Shown piece after piece: positions 10,731-23,472 of a stretch of DNA of 64,000 nucleotides; positions within the stretch are counted from its first letter, which is position 1; the number at the start of each line of letters is the position of its first letter. The position numbers and the translations under genes are program-made. A model generated the notes under the pieces. That model made no database searches, was not told the origin of the DNA, and was given only the letters and a program-made list of their open reading frames with translations. The stretch comes from Lunularia cruciata. Its lineage: Eukaryota; Streptophyta; Marchantiopsida; Lunulariales; Lunulariaceae. Location: the NCBI GenBank assembly GCA_948567375.1, contig OX419757.1, positions 74,400,001 to 74,464,000 on the forward strand, in the 5' to 3' direction.

Positions 10731-11943
10731 TCCTTCATTTGCAGACTTCGATGCTTAGATCTAGGCCCGTAACGCCGTTGTATTTTCACGGTTACTTTTG
10801 CGTATGCCTTGCATTTTGGATGTTAATCTTCATCCGTTCACACACCTCGAGGACTTGTATGAGATTTCAGCAAAGGGAGATTTGATTGTTCTGCTAGTGC
10901 ACGAAATCCTATCTTTTCACTTGTGGATGTTGCTAACTTCGTCAGGTTGGCCGGACAGTCCACTTTGGTTCCGTGGGTTTTTCCATTGACTCGGTGATCG
11001 CAATTGTGAGACAGAGACATAGAGACAGTGATAGTCAAGTTATTGCGAATATTGAGTACATCATTGATTCTATTTTGCAATTGTACGTTATGAGATCCTG
11101 TATCCCTTAGTTTGTCTTGTTCAATCTCTTTTGACTACCTAATTCGTCTTTCCAAGGGAAACCTCAGATTTTGTAGTGAAGAAGATAGTTTAAGGTATTT
11201 AATCTCAGGAAACATCGATCGTAGGCCGAATCAGGTGGCGATGTATTTAACCAACTAGTGTATTCCATATTTCGGACATTTGAGTAGCTGTGCCCTGTCA
11301 TTTTAGGACCTTCTACGTGATTTGCTAACCTTAGTCCAGCTCAATAGTCGGTGCTGATCATCTTTTCACGCCGGCATAGAGTAGGCTGATTTCATTCCGC
11401 ACGAGCGAACTCGCGCAGCTTCTTGAGTTGAGCGTCTCATCCTCGTACCCCGCACCACATAAATTGAGTCTCTGACGTGTCCGATGCTCTTGTATTGCTC
11501 GAGGTGTGTTCTAATTTCACGTAACTCATAACACTTCTGTTATAAATCAGCAAGAAACAGTTTGAGTAAGACTCAGGTTGTGTGCGACATAACTCATATC
11601 TTCGGCTTCATGTATATGCCTCCACATTTTGATCACTCCGCTTCTGGTGGAGGCGTAAAGCTTGCAATTGATTGAATCAAGCAAGAAACGGGCATATGAC
11701 TGGATAGAACAACGTAATTGTATAAGCGAAATGTTTAACATCATTTTAACAACGACCTTTCCAGTCTATTGGTAGCTCCAATCTGAATGTTTTCCTGATG
11801 TGTCGTCTATAGCTCCGGGATCCGAAACGTAGATGTGATTCAAGCTCCAGGTGGGCGATTCGCTGACCGAAATTGTGTGATTTTTTTGAATTTCACTTTC
11901 AGCCTTCCAGGGAAGACAACTGGAAGCCAGGAGAGGAGGCAAG
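10731..11943 (+). other. Probable 5'-UTR intron of the E2 gene
   Basis: I recognise no coding sequence between the GC-rich leader and the first coding exon. A good acceptor, 'tttcactttcag|ccttcc' near 11902, sits 40-odd bases before the start codon, so the leader is probably spliced. The donor could be near 10680 or another GT; this is inference. Confidence 0.4.
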
Positions 11944-13685
11944 ATGATGTCATCTGCCCAATTACGGCTGATGTCAGATTTGAAGGCCATTCGACAGGAG
12001 CCTCCGGAGGTGAGGTTTCGTTTTCTAAACTGCCAGTAGAGTTGTATATCTGCTGAAACTTGCGAAAAATCCGATGCTATTCTGTTTAGAGTCGAGTGTA
12101 CTTATCACGGAGGAGACCTCTTTAGCTGCGATAAAGGTGGCCTCGAAAGAGTAGTACAATATCAATTTCTTGTTCTCAGAAGTTGCAGATAATTCCCGGC
12201 AGCAGAGTAGGTGCGATTGCTGGTTTTTCTATCGCAAATGTTCAGCTTAATTTGATGCACGTTGATACATGCAAGCTTTGATTGGCTTGTTGAAGGAAGA
12301 AAAGCCGGCACCACTCTCTGGGAGGTTGCTGTTTTTGGACAAGACGGTTTTTGACGGTCTAGGTTATTTTTAGTCTGGAGTGTGGAGTCATGTCCGCGAT
12401 AGAAGCATCGTGCAATAAAATCAAATGAACAGACCAGTATTACACCAATGTTTAAAAAGTAATTTAGAAAGTCATTTAAAAAGTCCGCCAAATATCTCCT
12501 TGTCAAGGCGGAAACCTTATAGCGATTATTAAACCTCAGAGGTCAAGTGGTGTTAATAAAATTCGATGCGGTTGCAGGGATGCAGTGCAAGTCCACATGG
12601 TGAAGAGAACTTGTTCGTGTGGGGTGCAACTATTTTTGGCCCCGATGAAACACCATGGGAAGGTAGCACCTCATCATATCTCTGGAGTACTGCTGTTTCT
12701 TTGATACTGTGGCAGTTCTTTTGCATGGTATATAGAGATGTGTGTTTCCTCGTTCGGTATTAAACTGCATGAATTTGAACTAATGTGATGGAAATCAGGT
12801 GGGATTTTTTCTCTGAGATTGATATTCGGTGAGCACTACCCGGAGAAGCCACCTCGTGTGCGCTTCACATCTGATGTTTTCCACCCAAATGGTAAGCTTC
12901 TCAGAATCTGAGAACAGCTTGCCACCTGTTCAATTGCTCTCTAAATTATTGTTTGTATGATTGCTTTTGGCTCAGTTTTGACATCACTTTTGAATTCTAG
13001 TTTAGCCAAGCATCACCGACTACTACTTGAAAAGTTACGCAGTTTTCTGTGTGTTCAACTCAACTGTGTGACATGTGGTACTCTTCTGCAGTGTACAGTG
13101 ATGGAACCCTCTGCATGGATATCATTCAAGATGCATGGTCGCCGTGTCACAACATTTGTACCATTCTTACATCGATCCAAGTATGTGCCCTCGCGAAAAA
13201 AAAGACGCCTGGTTATTGTCATAAGTTTTGGCTAGGGTTGGGAGCTCTACATAGCTAAGAAAGCTTTGTTTACTGTTTATGTGGGATCATTTTGACTTTG
13301 ATATTTCAAAAGTAGCTGAGAATCGTTCCTTGCTGTCAGTCTCTTTTGACAGACCCTAATCCAGCCAGTCCTGCGAATCCTGAAGCTGCTTCACTTTATC
13401 AGAATGATATTATTCAGTACAACAGGTACGTCTGTATTATCTGTTTACTCTTACTTCCTAGCTGACTCGCCAGCTTGTCCAGAGGAGCCGAGCCAGCGAG
13501 TCCCCTTAGTATTCTGCTGTTAAGGACCTTTTCTCCTGGTTCCTACGTCTGCCTCTAGAGGCTATTCGTCAGGATTCGTGGTGGAGTTTATTCTGACTTC
13601 AGTATACTCTGCTAATACTTCTGGTCGTGGCCTTTTCAGGAAAGTGCGCCTTTGTGTTCGGAAGTCTTTGGATTGCGCGTCATGA
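11944..13685 (+). CDS. RAD6-like E2 ubiquitin-conjugating enzyme, six coding exons, 154 aa
   Basis: The exons are 11944-12009, 12578-12662, 12799-12891, 13092-13180, 13340-13425 and 13640-13685. All junctions are GT-AG and the frame is unbroken. The product is a single UBC fold, as in class I E2s: it accepts ubiquitin from E1 on a cysteine and passes it on with an E3. Visible landmarks are the N-terminal helix '[16 protein letters not shown]', '[12 protein letters not shown]', '[10 protein letters not shown]', the H-P-N triad (79-81), the catalytic Cys in 'DGTLCMDI' (Cys89, or Cys88 from the second Met, the RAD6 position), 'WSPCHN', '[19 protein letters not shown]' and a short basic tail. The double ATG leaves the start open between 11944 and 11947. 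It is closest to RAD6/UBC2 but clearly diverged ('PCHNIC' where plant UBC1-3 read 'PIYDVA'). Nuclear roles such as H2B ubiquitination are known for RAD6 but not shown here. Confidence 0.93.
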
Positions 13686-16600
13686 CAACCTTGCCATTTC
13701 ACATGGTGCACTCTTGTTTGTGGAAGCTTGTCGAGTTACCGCGCTAGGCATTGCGTTCCTTCAGTGCTGACTTTTGCGCTTTTGTAAGATTTTCATTTTG
13801 GAAGCCCCCCAGAAATTCGACAGACAGATTTGATATGCTTTAAGAAGTGAAGTCAGAACTGGGCAACTGATATGGTGGTTGAGGTGGATGGCCAAATTTG
13901 AAAATCTCCTGTACAGCTTGGAGTGGTTTAGCGAGGTAGTTGTCGATGGGCTTGGCATGTAGGGTTTGGTTTGTGCTCAGTGGTCCAGTGCGCAAACTAT
14001 AGAGCAGGTTGAAGCTTGCTATTTTCATGTAACATATCCATTTAATATTATGGTCAACTGAGAGGAGACCAGATCAGACTCAGTGGGACATTTTACCTTT
14101 TGGGATTGCTTGCCCTATTACATGGTCAGGACGGCTTCTCTTTGCCTGTACTTTCAAGTATCAGCGAAGTTATTATAATGCCTTCACTCATCAAATGCAG
14201 GGTTTTTATCAACTTTTTAGGTCAAAATCAGCAGTTTGAGTCTCGTTCCTCGATCGCTCAATTTCACATCAGCCAGTTTGCACTCATGTTTGACTTGAGA
14301 TTCGAGACAAATCTGCACAATTGGAATCAATAAAAGGAGAAAAGTTATCACCTCCGAACATGCCTTTTTGCTGATGTGGTAAAGCTTCTACTCTTTCATT
14401 GGCGAATACGGGACCAGCGATTCATCTCCACCGCCTTCTGGAGGTTTGAAATTTGAAATGGGTCGTCCAACTTTCCGTCTCGTTGGAGTTAGTTAAGCAG
14501 CTACTGACTTGCACGTAGTGCGGTCGAGTAAAGCCGTTGTCTGAATGACGTAGAATGTTCCTGTCGGCTTGCGTCAGGAGCTGCCATCAGCATCTACGTC
14601 TGAGAAGCTGGTCGTACTTATCTACGGTACAGTCCGCGGATAGCCCTTTACTTTGTAGCTCAGATCCGACTACGAGTCTACGTGCATTTCCGTAAAATTA
14701 CTGCAACGGACTTGCGATGCTAATATAAAGTATTGTAGCTGTCGAACCAGATTACTGCAGAATAACCACGCTGGAGCCGGTTGCTCTCACGATCCACATT
14801 GATCTTTCTGTGTCGCTCCTTTTTCACCGGATAGCTGTACTTAGCTTTCAATTTTGAAACGAGATCTCTCGAGAGGAACTGTTGGGGAACTTCCGTTCTT
14901 TCGCCCTCGAAGTCTCAAGGAGGACGCATGTTTAAACTTGAGCATCTTAGAACAGTAGTAACCACGGCAATCACGGTCCTTTCTTCACAGATAACAATTG
15001 GCACCTATGTACAGATATTTCTCTACCATGTGAGTCAATACTACTTCGTCCCTCCGGTTTGATTATCACCGAAAGTGCATTGCTTTTGTAAATCTCGTCA
15101 GATGTTCTCTTGCGCCTCTTTGTGAAAAGCGTCCCACTGATCTGTTTCATAAAATTTTCAGCTGAGACATTGTTCTTTGAAGGCATCACGAATCTTACAG
15201 TCAAGCTTAAGCTGTATGCCCAGTGAGCCCAATGCTTTCAGATTGTATACATGTAGGATCTCGGAGGTGACAGACTTAATCTGAAACTAATGACAACACT
15301 TTATGAGTTTTGGATAATGCCATTAGAAGCTAGAGTCTCTCACGCTCGGTGACAGCACAACACCTGACATCACTCCACATTTGCGGTATTTGTCGATTGG
15401 AGCCACTTTGATTCCTCGTATGTATGATTTATACTACTGTATAAAGAAAGGAGTTGTGGATTATCTGCAACTGTAGAACCACAAAGCTGTACTTATTTTG
15501 TCGGTAAAGAGAATGCAATACGCTTCGGGCGTTTTCCTGATATTGGAAGAATTCTCTGAATGTAAGGCGATTTTGATACATGGAAAGAAGACAAGATGGG
15601 GACATGCACTACCGAGCAATGTCGTCGATAAGGATTTGGTGATGCAAGTACTATGCGCCAAGAGCCTCTCATCAATCTTTCCATCGAGCAACAATCAGAG
15701 TAGTCGACTCACGAGTAAAGTATTTCTTTAAATGTGCGAATACCGCAACTCCTTTATGTCTGTAGTAACAAGCATCTAGACCACTCGTGAGTACCGTATT
15801 TCCTTTGGAACACGTATCCTGAAACACGATTCCAATTGATCCTTTTCCACCAAGAATGCCAAGGATGCAAACGAAAGCATGCTCATGGATTAAGCGGGCA
15901 TGTTTGGATATCAACCTCTATCAAGGAGCTCCTGAAATTTGTAGGTCCTTGTGCCTGCTTCAGGAGAACGTCCTCACCAACTGGAAGTATATATTCAGCT
16001 CCCTTCCAACTCGACCTTTTGATGACTAACCATCACGGAACCAGCTCATTGAAGAACACCTTTTGCAGACGGCTAGGCACTGATGTATCTATTCGCATTG
16101 ATTGGGTTTTCTTTGTGCAGATTGGAATTATGAAGCTGACATGCACTCTAGCAATCAAGAATCTTACTTATCATCCCTATATTGCGTTTAAGATCTAGGA
16201 AACTGACATCGGCCGATAATTATGATTTGCTCTCAGCATCCGCTGAAGATTTAACTACAGCATTGCCGTGGGCGTGTGATGTACACCTCTCGATGTGTTA
16301 CTGCCGCACCGAACCTCTAACAGGGCTGTGACTGCTGCCACATTCAACCCTCGATGCTAACAACCAACAATTGACTACTCTATGTGTTTGGAAACAGTGA
16401 ATCCGTCAAGTGTCTAGCCTTATTACTCTTCTTCTCTTCGAATAGAGTAATACATCTGTGAAAGTTCATTCTTCCAGGTGGTTTCCAAATACAGGATACG
16501 CAACCGAGAATGGGACCCGTTCGATGACTTGTCTAAAAACCCACCATGGACTCCTTATATCCTGTTACGAGGACAGTGTGTTAAATTCAGATCTCGGAGT

Positions 16601-17131
16601 CCATATCCAAGGCAGAAGTTGATTCATATCGTACAATACTGGAGTACCATCCAGGAGTATGGACTTGTCCTTTATGGTTTTGATTCTACTTGCCAATGTC
16701 CACTCATCATGCACGTCACTGAATCGAGGAAGGACCTAATCGACTTGATCATGCATTTGAGATCTTTGAGATTCTTCATAAGTCCAGCCCAACCTGAAGG
16801 CACCAATAATCAATCATTTTCATCCCGTGTTCGAAGAAGCACTGTGTAGTACTGTACTGTGCTCGAGTCTGGACGAAGCCCCTGTTGAGAATATCATTCT
16901 CTCCTGTAGATTCCTATAAGCATCCATCGTGTTTCCCCGCCCCAGGTTTGGAAACAACAATCAACTATCTGCGCTGTCTTGCTCCTCTTCTGTCCCGGCT
17001 TGTTCTTCTCGCCACTCTTCAGGGGAACGAACGTAAGAGAAGCCAGTACTAGTGCTGCTTCTCGCCATCGCTATCCATAACGTTCTTCGTATTGTGCAGC
17101 AGTTCAAGTGATGCCTTCCATGAATGTTTAT
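13686..17131. other. Intergenic DNA downstream of the E2 gene
   Basis: It begins with the E2 3' UTR, whose end is not identifiable. The rest has no recognisable domain, RNA gene or repeat. The longest frame of note is 16478-16849 (123 codons, plus strand), which matches nothing I know and lacks supporting context. Confidence 0.5.
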
Positions 17132-17427
17132 AGTTTGATGAAGCTTTCCTTAATAACGTTTAACGTAAGAGGTTTATGAACATTAATTATACGTTTAAAA
17201 TGGATGCTGAACAACAGTACGTAACATATGTTTGTATACTCTTAATATACTCCTTTTAGTTCATTTTCTATGTGTTTTCAGTTTGATGATGCTTTTGTTA
17301 ATAATTTTCAACGCCATAGGTTTGTGCAAATTAATTATATGTTTTAAATGGATGCTGAACACTATGTAACATTGGTTTATATACTCCTTAATGTACTTCT
17401 TTTGGTTAATCTTTTATGAGTGAAATT
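17132..17427. repeat. Diverged tandem duplication, period about 148 bp
   Basis: Unit 1 starts at 17132 ('agtttgatgaagctt') and unit 2 at 17280 ('agtttgatgatgctt'). Both continue through 'attaattatacgtttaaaatgg' or close variants, 'gatgctgaaca' and 'tatactc.ttaat.tact'. There are substitutions and small gaps. It is non-coding. Confidence 0.7.
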
Positions 17428-20400
17428 CAAGTTGAGTTGACTAACTTCATCTCTAATTTTTAAAGTATCGATCCAATTTAGTTTGGATTTCTAGAGGATC
17501 GAGTACAGGTATCTTCGTTTTGGATTAAGTTTGTTCCATTATTCGCTCTACCTTAAAGCTTATTTTGTTAATATAAGGAGCCTGGTTAGCAGGCCGGTAC
17601 GGTTTTAAAGCTAATGCAGGACTTTCCCCCTTCATCTTAAATTAGTTTACTTGGATACTTTTGATAAGGAATGCCTTCAAACATATGATTTGAGTGGAAT
17701 TAAGTAAACCATGGATTTAAACTAGTGTTCATTAGTTTATTCTGACTCGATCTTAGTGTAGTTATATGTATTTTTCATCAACCTTCACTAGTTATAACTG
17801 TACGAAAGAGAAAAAGAGCAGGATATTGCATGACTTTTACAAAACAACTCATGATATTAAATAATATTTGAAAATGACAATAAAATTCACGGGACAACCA
17901 CACAAGCCGAAGAGAATTATTCGTAGATACCCCGTAGTTAATGAGTTCGGAGCCTATCCCCATGAGCAGCAGCAGCAATGTTCCAGAAAATACTGTACCC
18001 TCATAAATACGTAGAAGACACTACGCATCAACTTGACGAAGATTCTGAAGTACTCGAACCTTCACCGTATAGCATCATGAGAGCATCCTGAGCCAGATCC
18101 CGGATTCTACGGTGTACTCAGTTGTTGCTATTATACTTTAGATATGGGTACTTAATGGCACGTCCTTCGAGGCGCGATCCAGTCATACCCAGTCAAGGAT
18201 GTAACCAGTCTACAGATCTAGACTGCGTGTTCTAAATAAGCAGGTTGGGAATTTGGGTAAGTATGATCCGAAGTTATGATCTCCCTTTGATTTCAATATC
18301 TCCTTCCTTTCATCGGAGAGAAAATCTGGATAGATTCATTTCTTGTTTCGCAGATGTCTGATTTCATTCATCTATCCAGAAAAGGGTCATGCGAAGAATC
18401 CATGAGTTGAAATAAGAGTTCAAGCAGCACGCTTGTGTGGTATATGTTGCAAAGCAATCAGACCTTTTAGCATTAGGCCAGTTTTTGAAATTGCATCCGC
18501 ATTACAGCTTCGTTGATCATGGGGCATGAAAGGGCGTGCTGTGCTTCGGTGGACACTGGATAACAACCATGATTGCTGTCAAGATGTATCGTATACTATA
18601 ATTATGTAAAAATATGCCAAAACTTGTGAAAAAATTGTAGCGATGATGGAAATGTATGGGTGCTGAAACATGACATAGTCCATGGGAGTAGCCGCAAGAT
18701 GACCCAACTCAGCGAATGTGATTGTGGTGATGGTCAGGGCCACTATTTGTGAAGAGCAACCATGAACGTATGATCTCTCGTACGTGACTTTTGACACTTC
18801 ACACGATGCTGCCGCTTTAAACTTTACGATAAAGTTTGACCCATAGGTGGGATTCGTTGTGCGGTGATCATGACGTGCTAGTTGAATGGCTTAAAAATTG
18901 AGTGCGGCATCGATTACTTTCGCGTTTTCTCTAGCCTTCTTTCCAGCAACAACTGCCTACTCTAGCGAGTCACCATTTGTGCTCGAAGTTGCACTGGAGT
19001 TCATGGGAATTGCGGTTTGCGGTTTGTGCGTAGTGAGTAGCACTTTATGCGTTTGAGTTACAGCGTCTGACGAAATTGATGGCATGCAAAGGAGCGCATG
19101 GCGACTTGGGCTGCCATGGTCTAGTTCGTCGTCTCAAATCTGTGATGGGAAAGAGTTTTCATAGTCACAATAATGCTCTGGTGATGCCTGCCTATGTGGT
19201 ACGAGTTAGTGTGCAACAGCAACCTCATGTCTTCTCTCTCTGCTGTGTTAGTACGGGCCTAAAAAGACGTGCAGGATGAGATGAAGGTCGTCTTGCATTG
19301 ACGTTGTATTGCGTAGATAGGTTACGAGACCGTACCTTAAGCTTAGCTACGACAGAAAACCAGCTCCGGTAAGTTTTTTGAGAACCAGATATTTGTTTCG
19401 GACGACGCCAATCAGATCAAGACTCGGAATAAGATTCTTCGGAGTCACAGCACATACTAGCTTCATTTCAGCAGATAAGAACCTGATCCTATTGTCGACC
19501 TTGGTGGACAGATTCTCGATCTTCATCTCCTCCAGCCCCAAAACAGCTCAAAATAGTTCCCCAGTTCGAGATCTTAAGTTCACATGGTCAGGTGATTCTG
19601 GTCAAATCGTGCAGCACGATCTCATATTTCCGGTTTCGGATTATATTACTATTATGAAGTAAAGTTCAGGATTCATTGAGCCATAACCATGTGACTCGAG
19701 GTCCTAAATGTTGCATGCGGTGACTTTCAGACCTTCAAACTTCCCATTCACAGAGTTCTAGCTGGAACGTCAGAATTCGTTGTTAAATATGTTTACCTGG
19801 AGAAACCGAATGGCCTACGGTGGCAAACGAAGCTTGGTAACGGATGTTTCTAAATTTTAAGTTTACATATACTCTATAATATATGGGCGGAGGATGTTCC
19901 GGGTACATATCTCAAGGATCTACTGTGAAAGGCCAACGAATTAGAATAACTGAAGCTGCTAAACAACTGCCGGTCGTCAACTCGGTTGCTATGTTACACT
20001 CTTAGATTGCCCGGTACTGTACGAGACCCGAAGTGACTACTGTTTGTGAAAGAGACATCTTTGACACCTCCTATATTCTGTTACAGTACAGGTGGTGATC
20101 ACAGAAGTCGTGTTGTGTTCGATAAGTAAATTGGCGGTCAGTTACATGATTTGATATAGCATGCATGTGCACGACGTAAGGTTATGGAAATTCGTGTGAT
20201 TATTGAAAATCTGCAGCACTAGACTTTCAGAACACACATGTTGGGCTTCGAGTTGACTCCATGCCTGTAGGGAATGTCGCCATTGCTATTCGCCTGGCTA
20301 CCTTATTTATACTGTACTGCTAGCTGCACGGTGTGCTTATAGTGGATGATGAGTTGTGGAACCAAATCAACCGATTCTATCCCTTGAGGACTGGATGGAT

Positions 20401-22168
20401 GGATTGAGATCGCTGACGATATAATCTCTGCGCTTTCGCTGAGGGTACCAAGGTCCACATGAAAGACAGATGTTGAGTTAGACATTGAGTTTACATGTGA
20501 AAGAATGTTGGTTCTTTTGTTGTTCAGATTCTGACAACGATTCAAGACCCTTGCTTTTGTTGATGGTATTGGAAGAGGCCGGTAAGCAAGCTTAGTGTAT
20601 CGTTTGACCATGATGAAGTCCATGGTAGCTCAAAAAGTAGGGAACACACGATATTTATGAAGATGTCCAGAGCATGAATTTCGGCACCCAAACCTCGACA
20701 AGGCCGCCAAATCATTTAGGAAAGACGCATGACTAAGTATCTGAAGTTAATCATTAAGTTGAATCTGAGGCCACTTATATTAGACAACATAAATTTCATA
20801 AGGGTCAGTGCGATGTCCGTGTCTTCTGCTCGTCCAGAAAGCCGGACGTCCCGAACTAAGATTGGAACATGGCTACGACATGCACCATTTGAATATAACT
20901 TTGTGGCTAAGTGTCAAAATCTAATCTGAGGAAGGGAGCACATAGAAGTACTGTTCCTGGTCAGAGACTTCTTCCATTAGACAAAGGACTTTCTTTATGC
21001 TGACAATTTGATGTACGATACTGCTTACAGTGGTGCTTTTGACGTTTACACACCAAATTCCTGTTATCAAGCGCAGAGCGGTTTCGATTTTGTACTTCTC
21101 ACGTAACCCCGGTTTCTTGCATCGTAAACCTGGAGTTTGTGGCATGGTTCCATTAACACTCAAGGCATACGATCGTTGAATAAGTCTCGATCAGGACATG
21201 CTCACGCACTTGTCGTCTCTCCTTGTCTATACATCTCATGATCCTGGTCTGGAAAACATATCAGATTTGACGCAAGATCATTCAAAGCTTAGCGTGAAGG
21301 ACAGCGTGGGTCGCAGATTGAGTATAAGCTACGAGTTTACTGTAGTCTAGAGTATCTCATGGGGATTGAATTAGTCCTCACCAAAATACTGCAAGGTGAA
21401 AGAATCATTGATGAAGAAGCACAATGTGCTAGCTTCATCCATCCCTTACGTTTTCGAGAAGGAACCGCAACATTCTGTAGAATAACAAAAAGGATGGAAA
21501 GACTCTATCAAACCGAATAAGGATAAATCCGAACAAGATAAAAACTAAGAGGTAAAAAATGGAGCTAAATCCCGATAGCACCGAATGAGAAATCTGTCCT
21601 ACTGCACCCTGGCTTTCGGGATAAAACAAAGACATTAGAAGCGGCTAAGACAAAGACGTTGGGAGGGGTGAAGTTATAGGTTTCCCAAGGAACAAGCGCA
21701 CTGGATTTAGACTAAATCTAATCACGAAAACCTCATTTGTAGCTTACACTATTTCAAAGGTGTAAACGAACTCAATCTGATAAGATCTTGATGTTTCGGT
21801 GATAATGCGCTCGTACATCACCGAATACAGTGGTGACAGTTCAGCTGATTCTCGCCGATGGAACTTTCTACCAGCACTTTGACCACCGCCATGGATGAAG
21901 TCCTAAAGGGATCAATAAACAAGCTGTTCCACCATGAACTTTGATGCTCTACTGTAGCAAGCGCAGATGACACAAAATCTGTAACTGACCTGGTCTCCTC
22001 ATTCATACGTTTGTGATTGTCCTTCTCCTCCTGCATGTTCAATGGCACCAGTTGCAAGCCTACACAAATTTACACCACGGCACCATCTCATATATTTGGA
22101 TTTCCGAACCAAATCTGAAGCAGCAGGGAGTAATGACAAATTTGTTTGACGATCCCGATGACGAGATG
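17428..22168. other. Intergenic DNA, no gene recognised
   Basis: Composition is mixed and close to that of the gene flanks. Open frames are all under about 110 codons, overlap on both strands and show no known motif. No tRNA, rRNA or LTR structure was seen. Confidence 0.45.
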
Positions 22169-22204
22169 GCTCAAGTCACTCCTTAGCTCAAGTCACTCCT
22201 TAGC
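22169..22204. repeat. Direct repeat, 2 x 18 bp
   Basis: The unit 'gctcaagtcactccttag' occurs twice in perfect tandem (22169-22186 and 22187-22204). Confidence 0.95.
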
Positions 22205-23385
22205 TCTTCTTACAAAATTAGCAGACTGAAGATTCCATCTAGTTTGTATTGTATGATAACAGAACCAGCTGCAAATGTAGTTCCAAGAGAAACCCAGAAG
22301 AAGTTGATTGTACCCAATTGAGCCCATAGTCTTTGCTGTTTCGTGAGTTGAGAAAGTTTAGTCATTTGAGAATTTAATTGAAGAAGCAGTTGTTCAGGCC
22401 TTTGGAATACCAGTGGTAGGTCCTGTACTTAGTCTATGAAGTCAAATGTTTATTCTCACTACCATAATCCAAATCAGAACTGTCCAAGGATGTTGACAAT
22501 TAGAGTTGATGTAATATTTCAGGGATGGGAGGAAGTGGTACAGTAAGTGATCAAGTAACTACTACCAATAATCCATCCAGAAACCAATAAAACTATCGTA
22601 CAGTGTACTTTCTGATTCTTACATCTTGGCTATTTTTTTTGTCAAGTTCCTTTTGTATCATGTCAAGTTTCTTTTTTATCATACAGTCCAGATGCATAAA
22701 CCAACATACGCTAATCATATTTTCTCTAACATCAGAAAGGGCGACCCAATTGACTTATTATACATATATATCATTGTCCAGGAAATAAATATCACCTAAG
22801 TGTACCTTTTGGGCTCAAAGTTATCCTAGTGACATTACTACAAAACAATAAGCTAAAGATGTTGTATCTCAGTATATATAAATAAAAAATGTGTTCCTAC
22901 AACATGTGAATGGAAGTAAAGCAATACTCGATTGAAGTTGGTCGTGCATTAAGTATTAACGGACGCACAAGAAATTGAGAATTTTAGTTTAATGTCGAAT
23001 TTGCATTATATATTTAATCGCGTACTTTTATCCCCTCTTTGTATCTTTGATAATCTTTGCTTTAAATTTTAGTTGTACTTAAAAAAGAAAATTTTGAAAA
23101 GACCTATATCCAGAACTCAAAAGATTAAAAATAATTAGAATTGTACATTTATGTCTATAAAATATAAGATCCCTAAATGTAATCACTAGAGGTATAAACA
23201 TTCAATTTTACCTAGTCGGGATCAACGCGATAATATGATTAAAAGGATTAATAATTAACTAAATAAACTTATAAAAATAGATAAACTGTAATATATAGAG
23301 TCCAAGAGTTATGAAAATTCACAATGTTGCCCTTGGAGAGAAATGTGAATGCCTGCCGTCAATGAAGGGTACCGTCAACCAGACA
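22205..23385. other. AT-rich intergenic DNA, nothing recognised
   Basis: I see no gene. Homopolymer runs increase toward the AT-rich repeat block that starts at about 22.6 kb. Confidence 0.45.
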
Positions 23386-23437
23386 ACTACGGCAGTCGGC
23401 GACCCGCTCTGTAGAGCGGGTCGCCGACTACCGTAGA
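23386..23437. repeat. GC-rich palindrome, 25 bp arms and 2 bp loop
   Basis: The left arm 23386-23410 and right arm 23413-23437 are separated only by 'gt'. The inner 16 bp are perfectly complementary ('agagcgggtcgccgac' on the right). Over 25 bp there are two mismatches, one internal and one terminal. It sits as a GC-rich island inside AT-rich DNA, which suggests an inserted or structure-forming element. Confidence 0.9.
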
Positions 23438-23472
23438 ATCACAGAGCGGGTCGTCGACTACCGTAGAATCAC
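23413..23472 (+). repeat. Direct repeat, 2 x 30 bp, overlapping the palindrome
   Basis: The right arm of the palindrome plus 'atcac' forms a 30 bp unit (23413-23442). It is repeated at once (23443-23472) with a single C-to-T change. A truncated third start, 'gggcgggt', follows. Two units without spacers rule out a CRISPR array. Confidence 0.9.

Noticed and set aside
16478-16849. 123-codon plus-strand frame
   Set aside because: Reads like ordinary protein but matches nothing I know and has no splice or promoter context; not enough to call a gene.
23413-23472. CRISPR-like array
   Set aside because: Only two direct repeats without spacers, in eukaryotic sequence; explained as a tandem duplication next to a palindrome.
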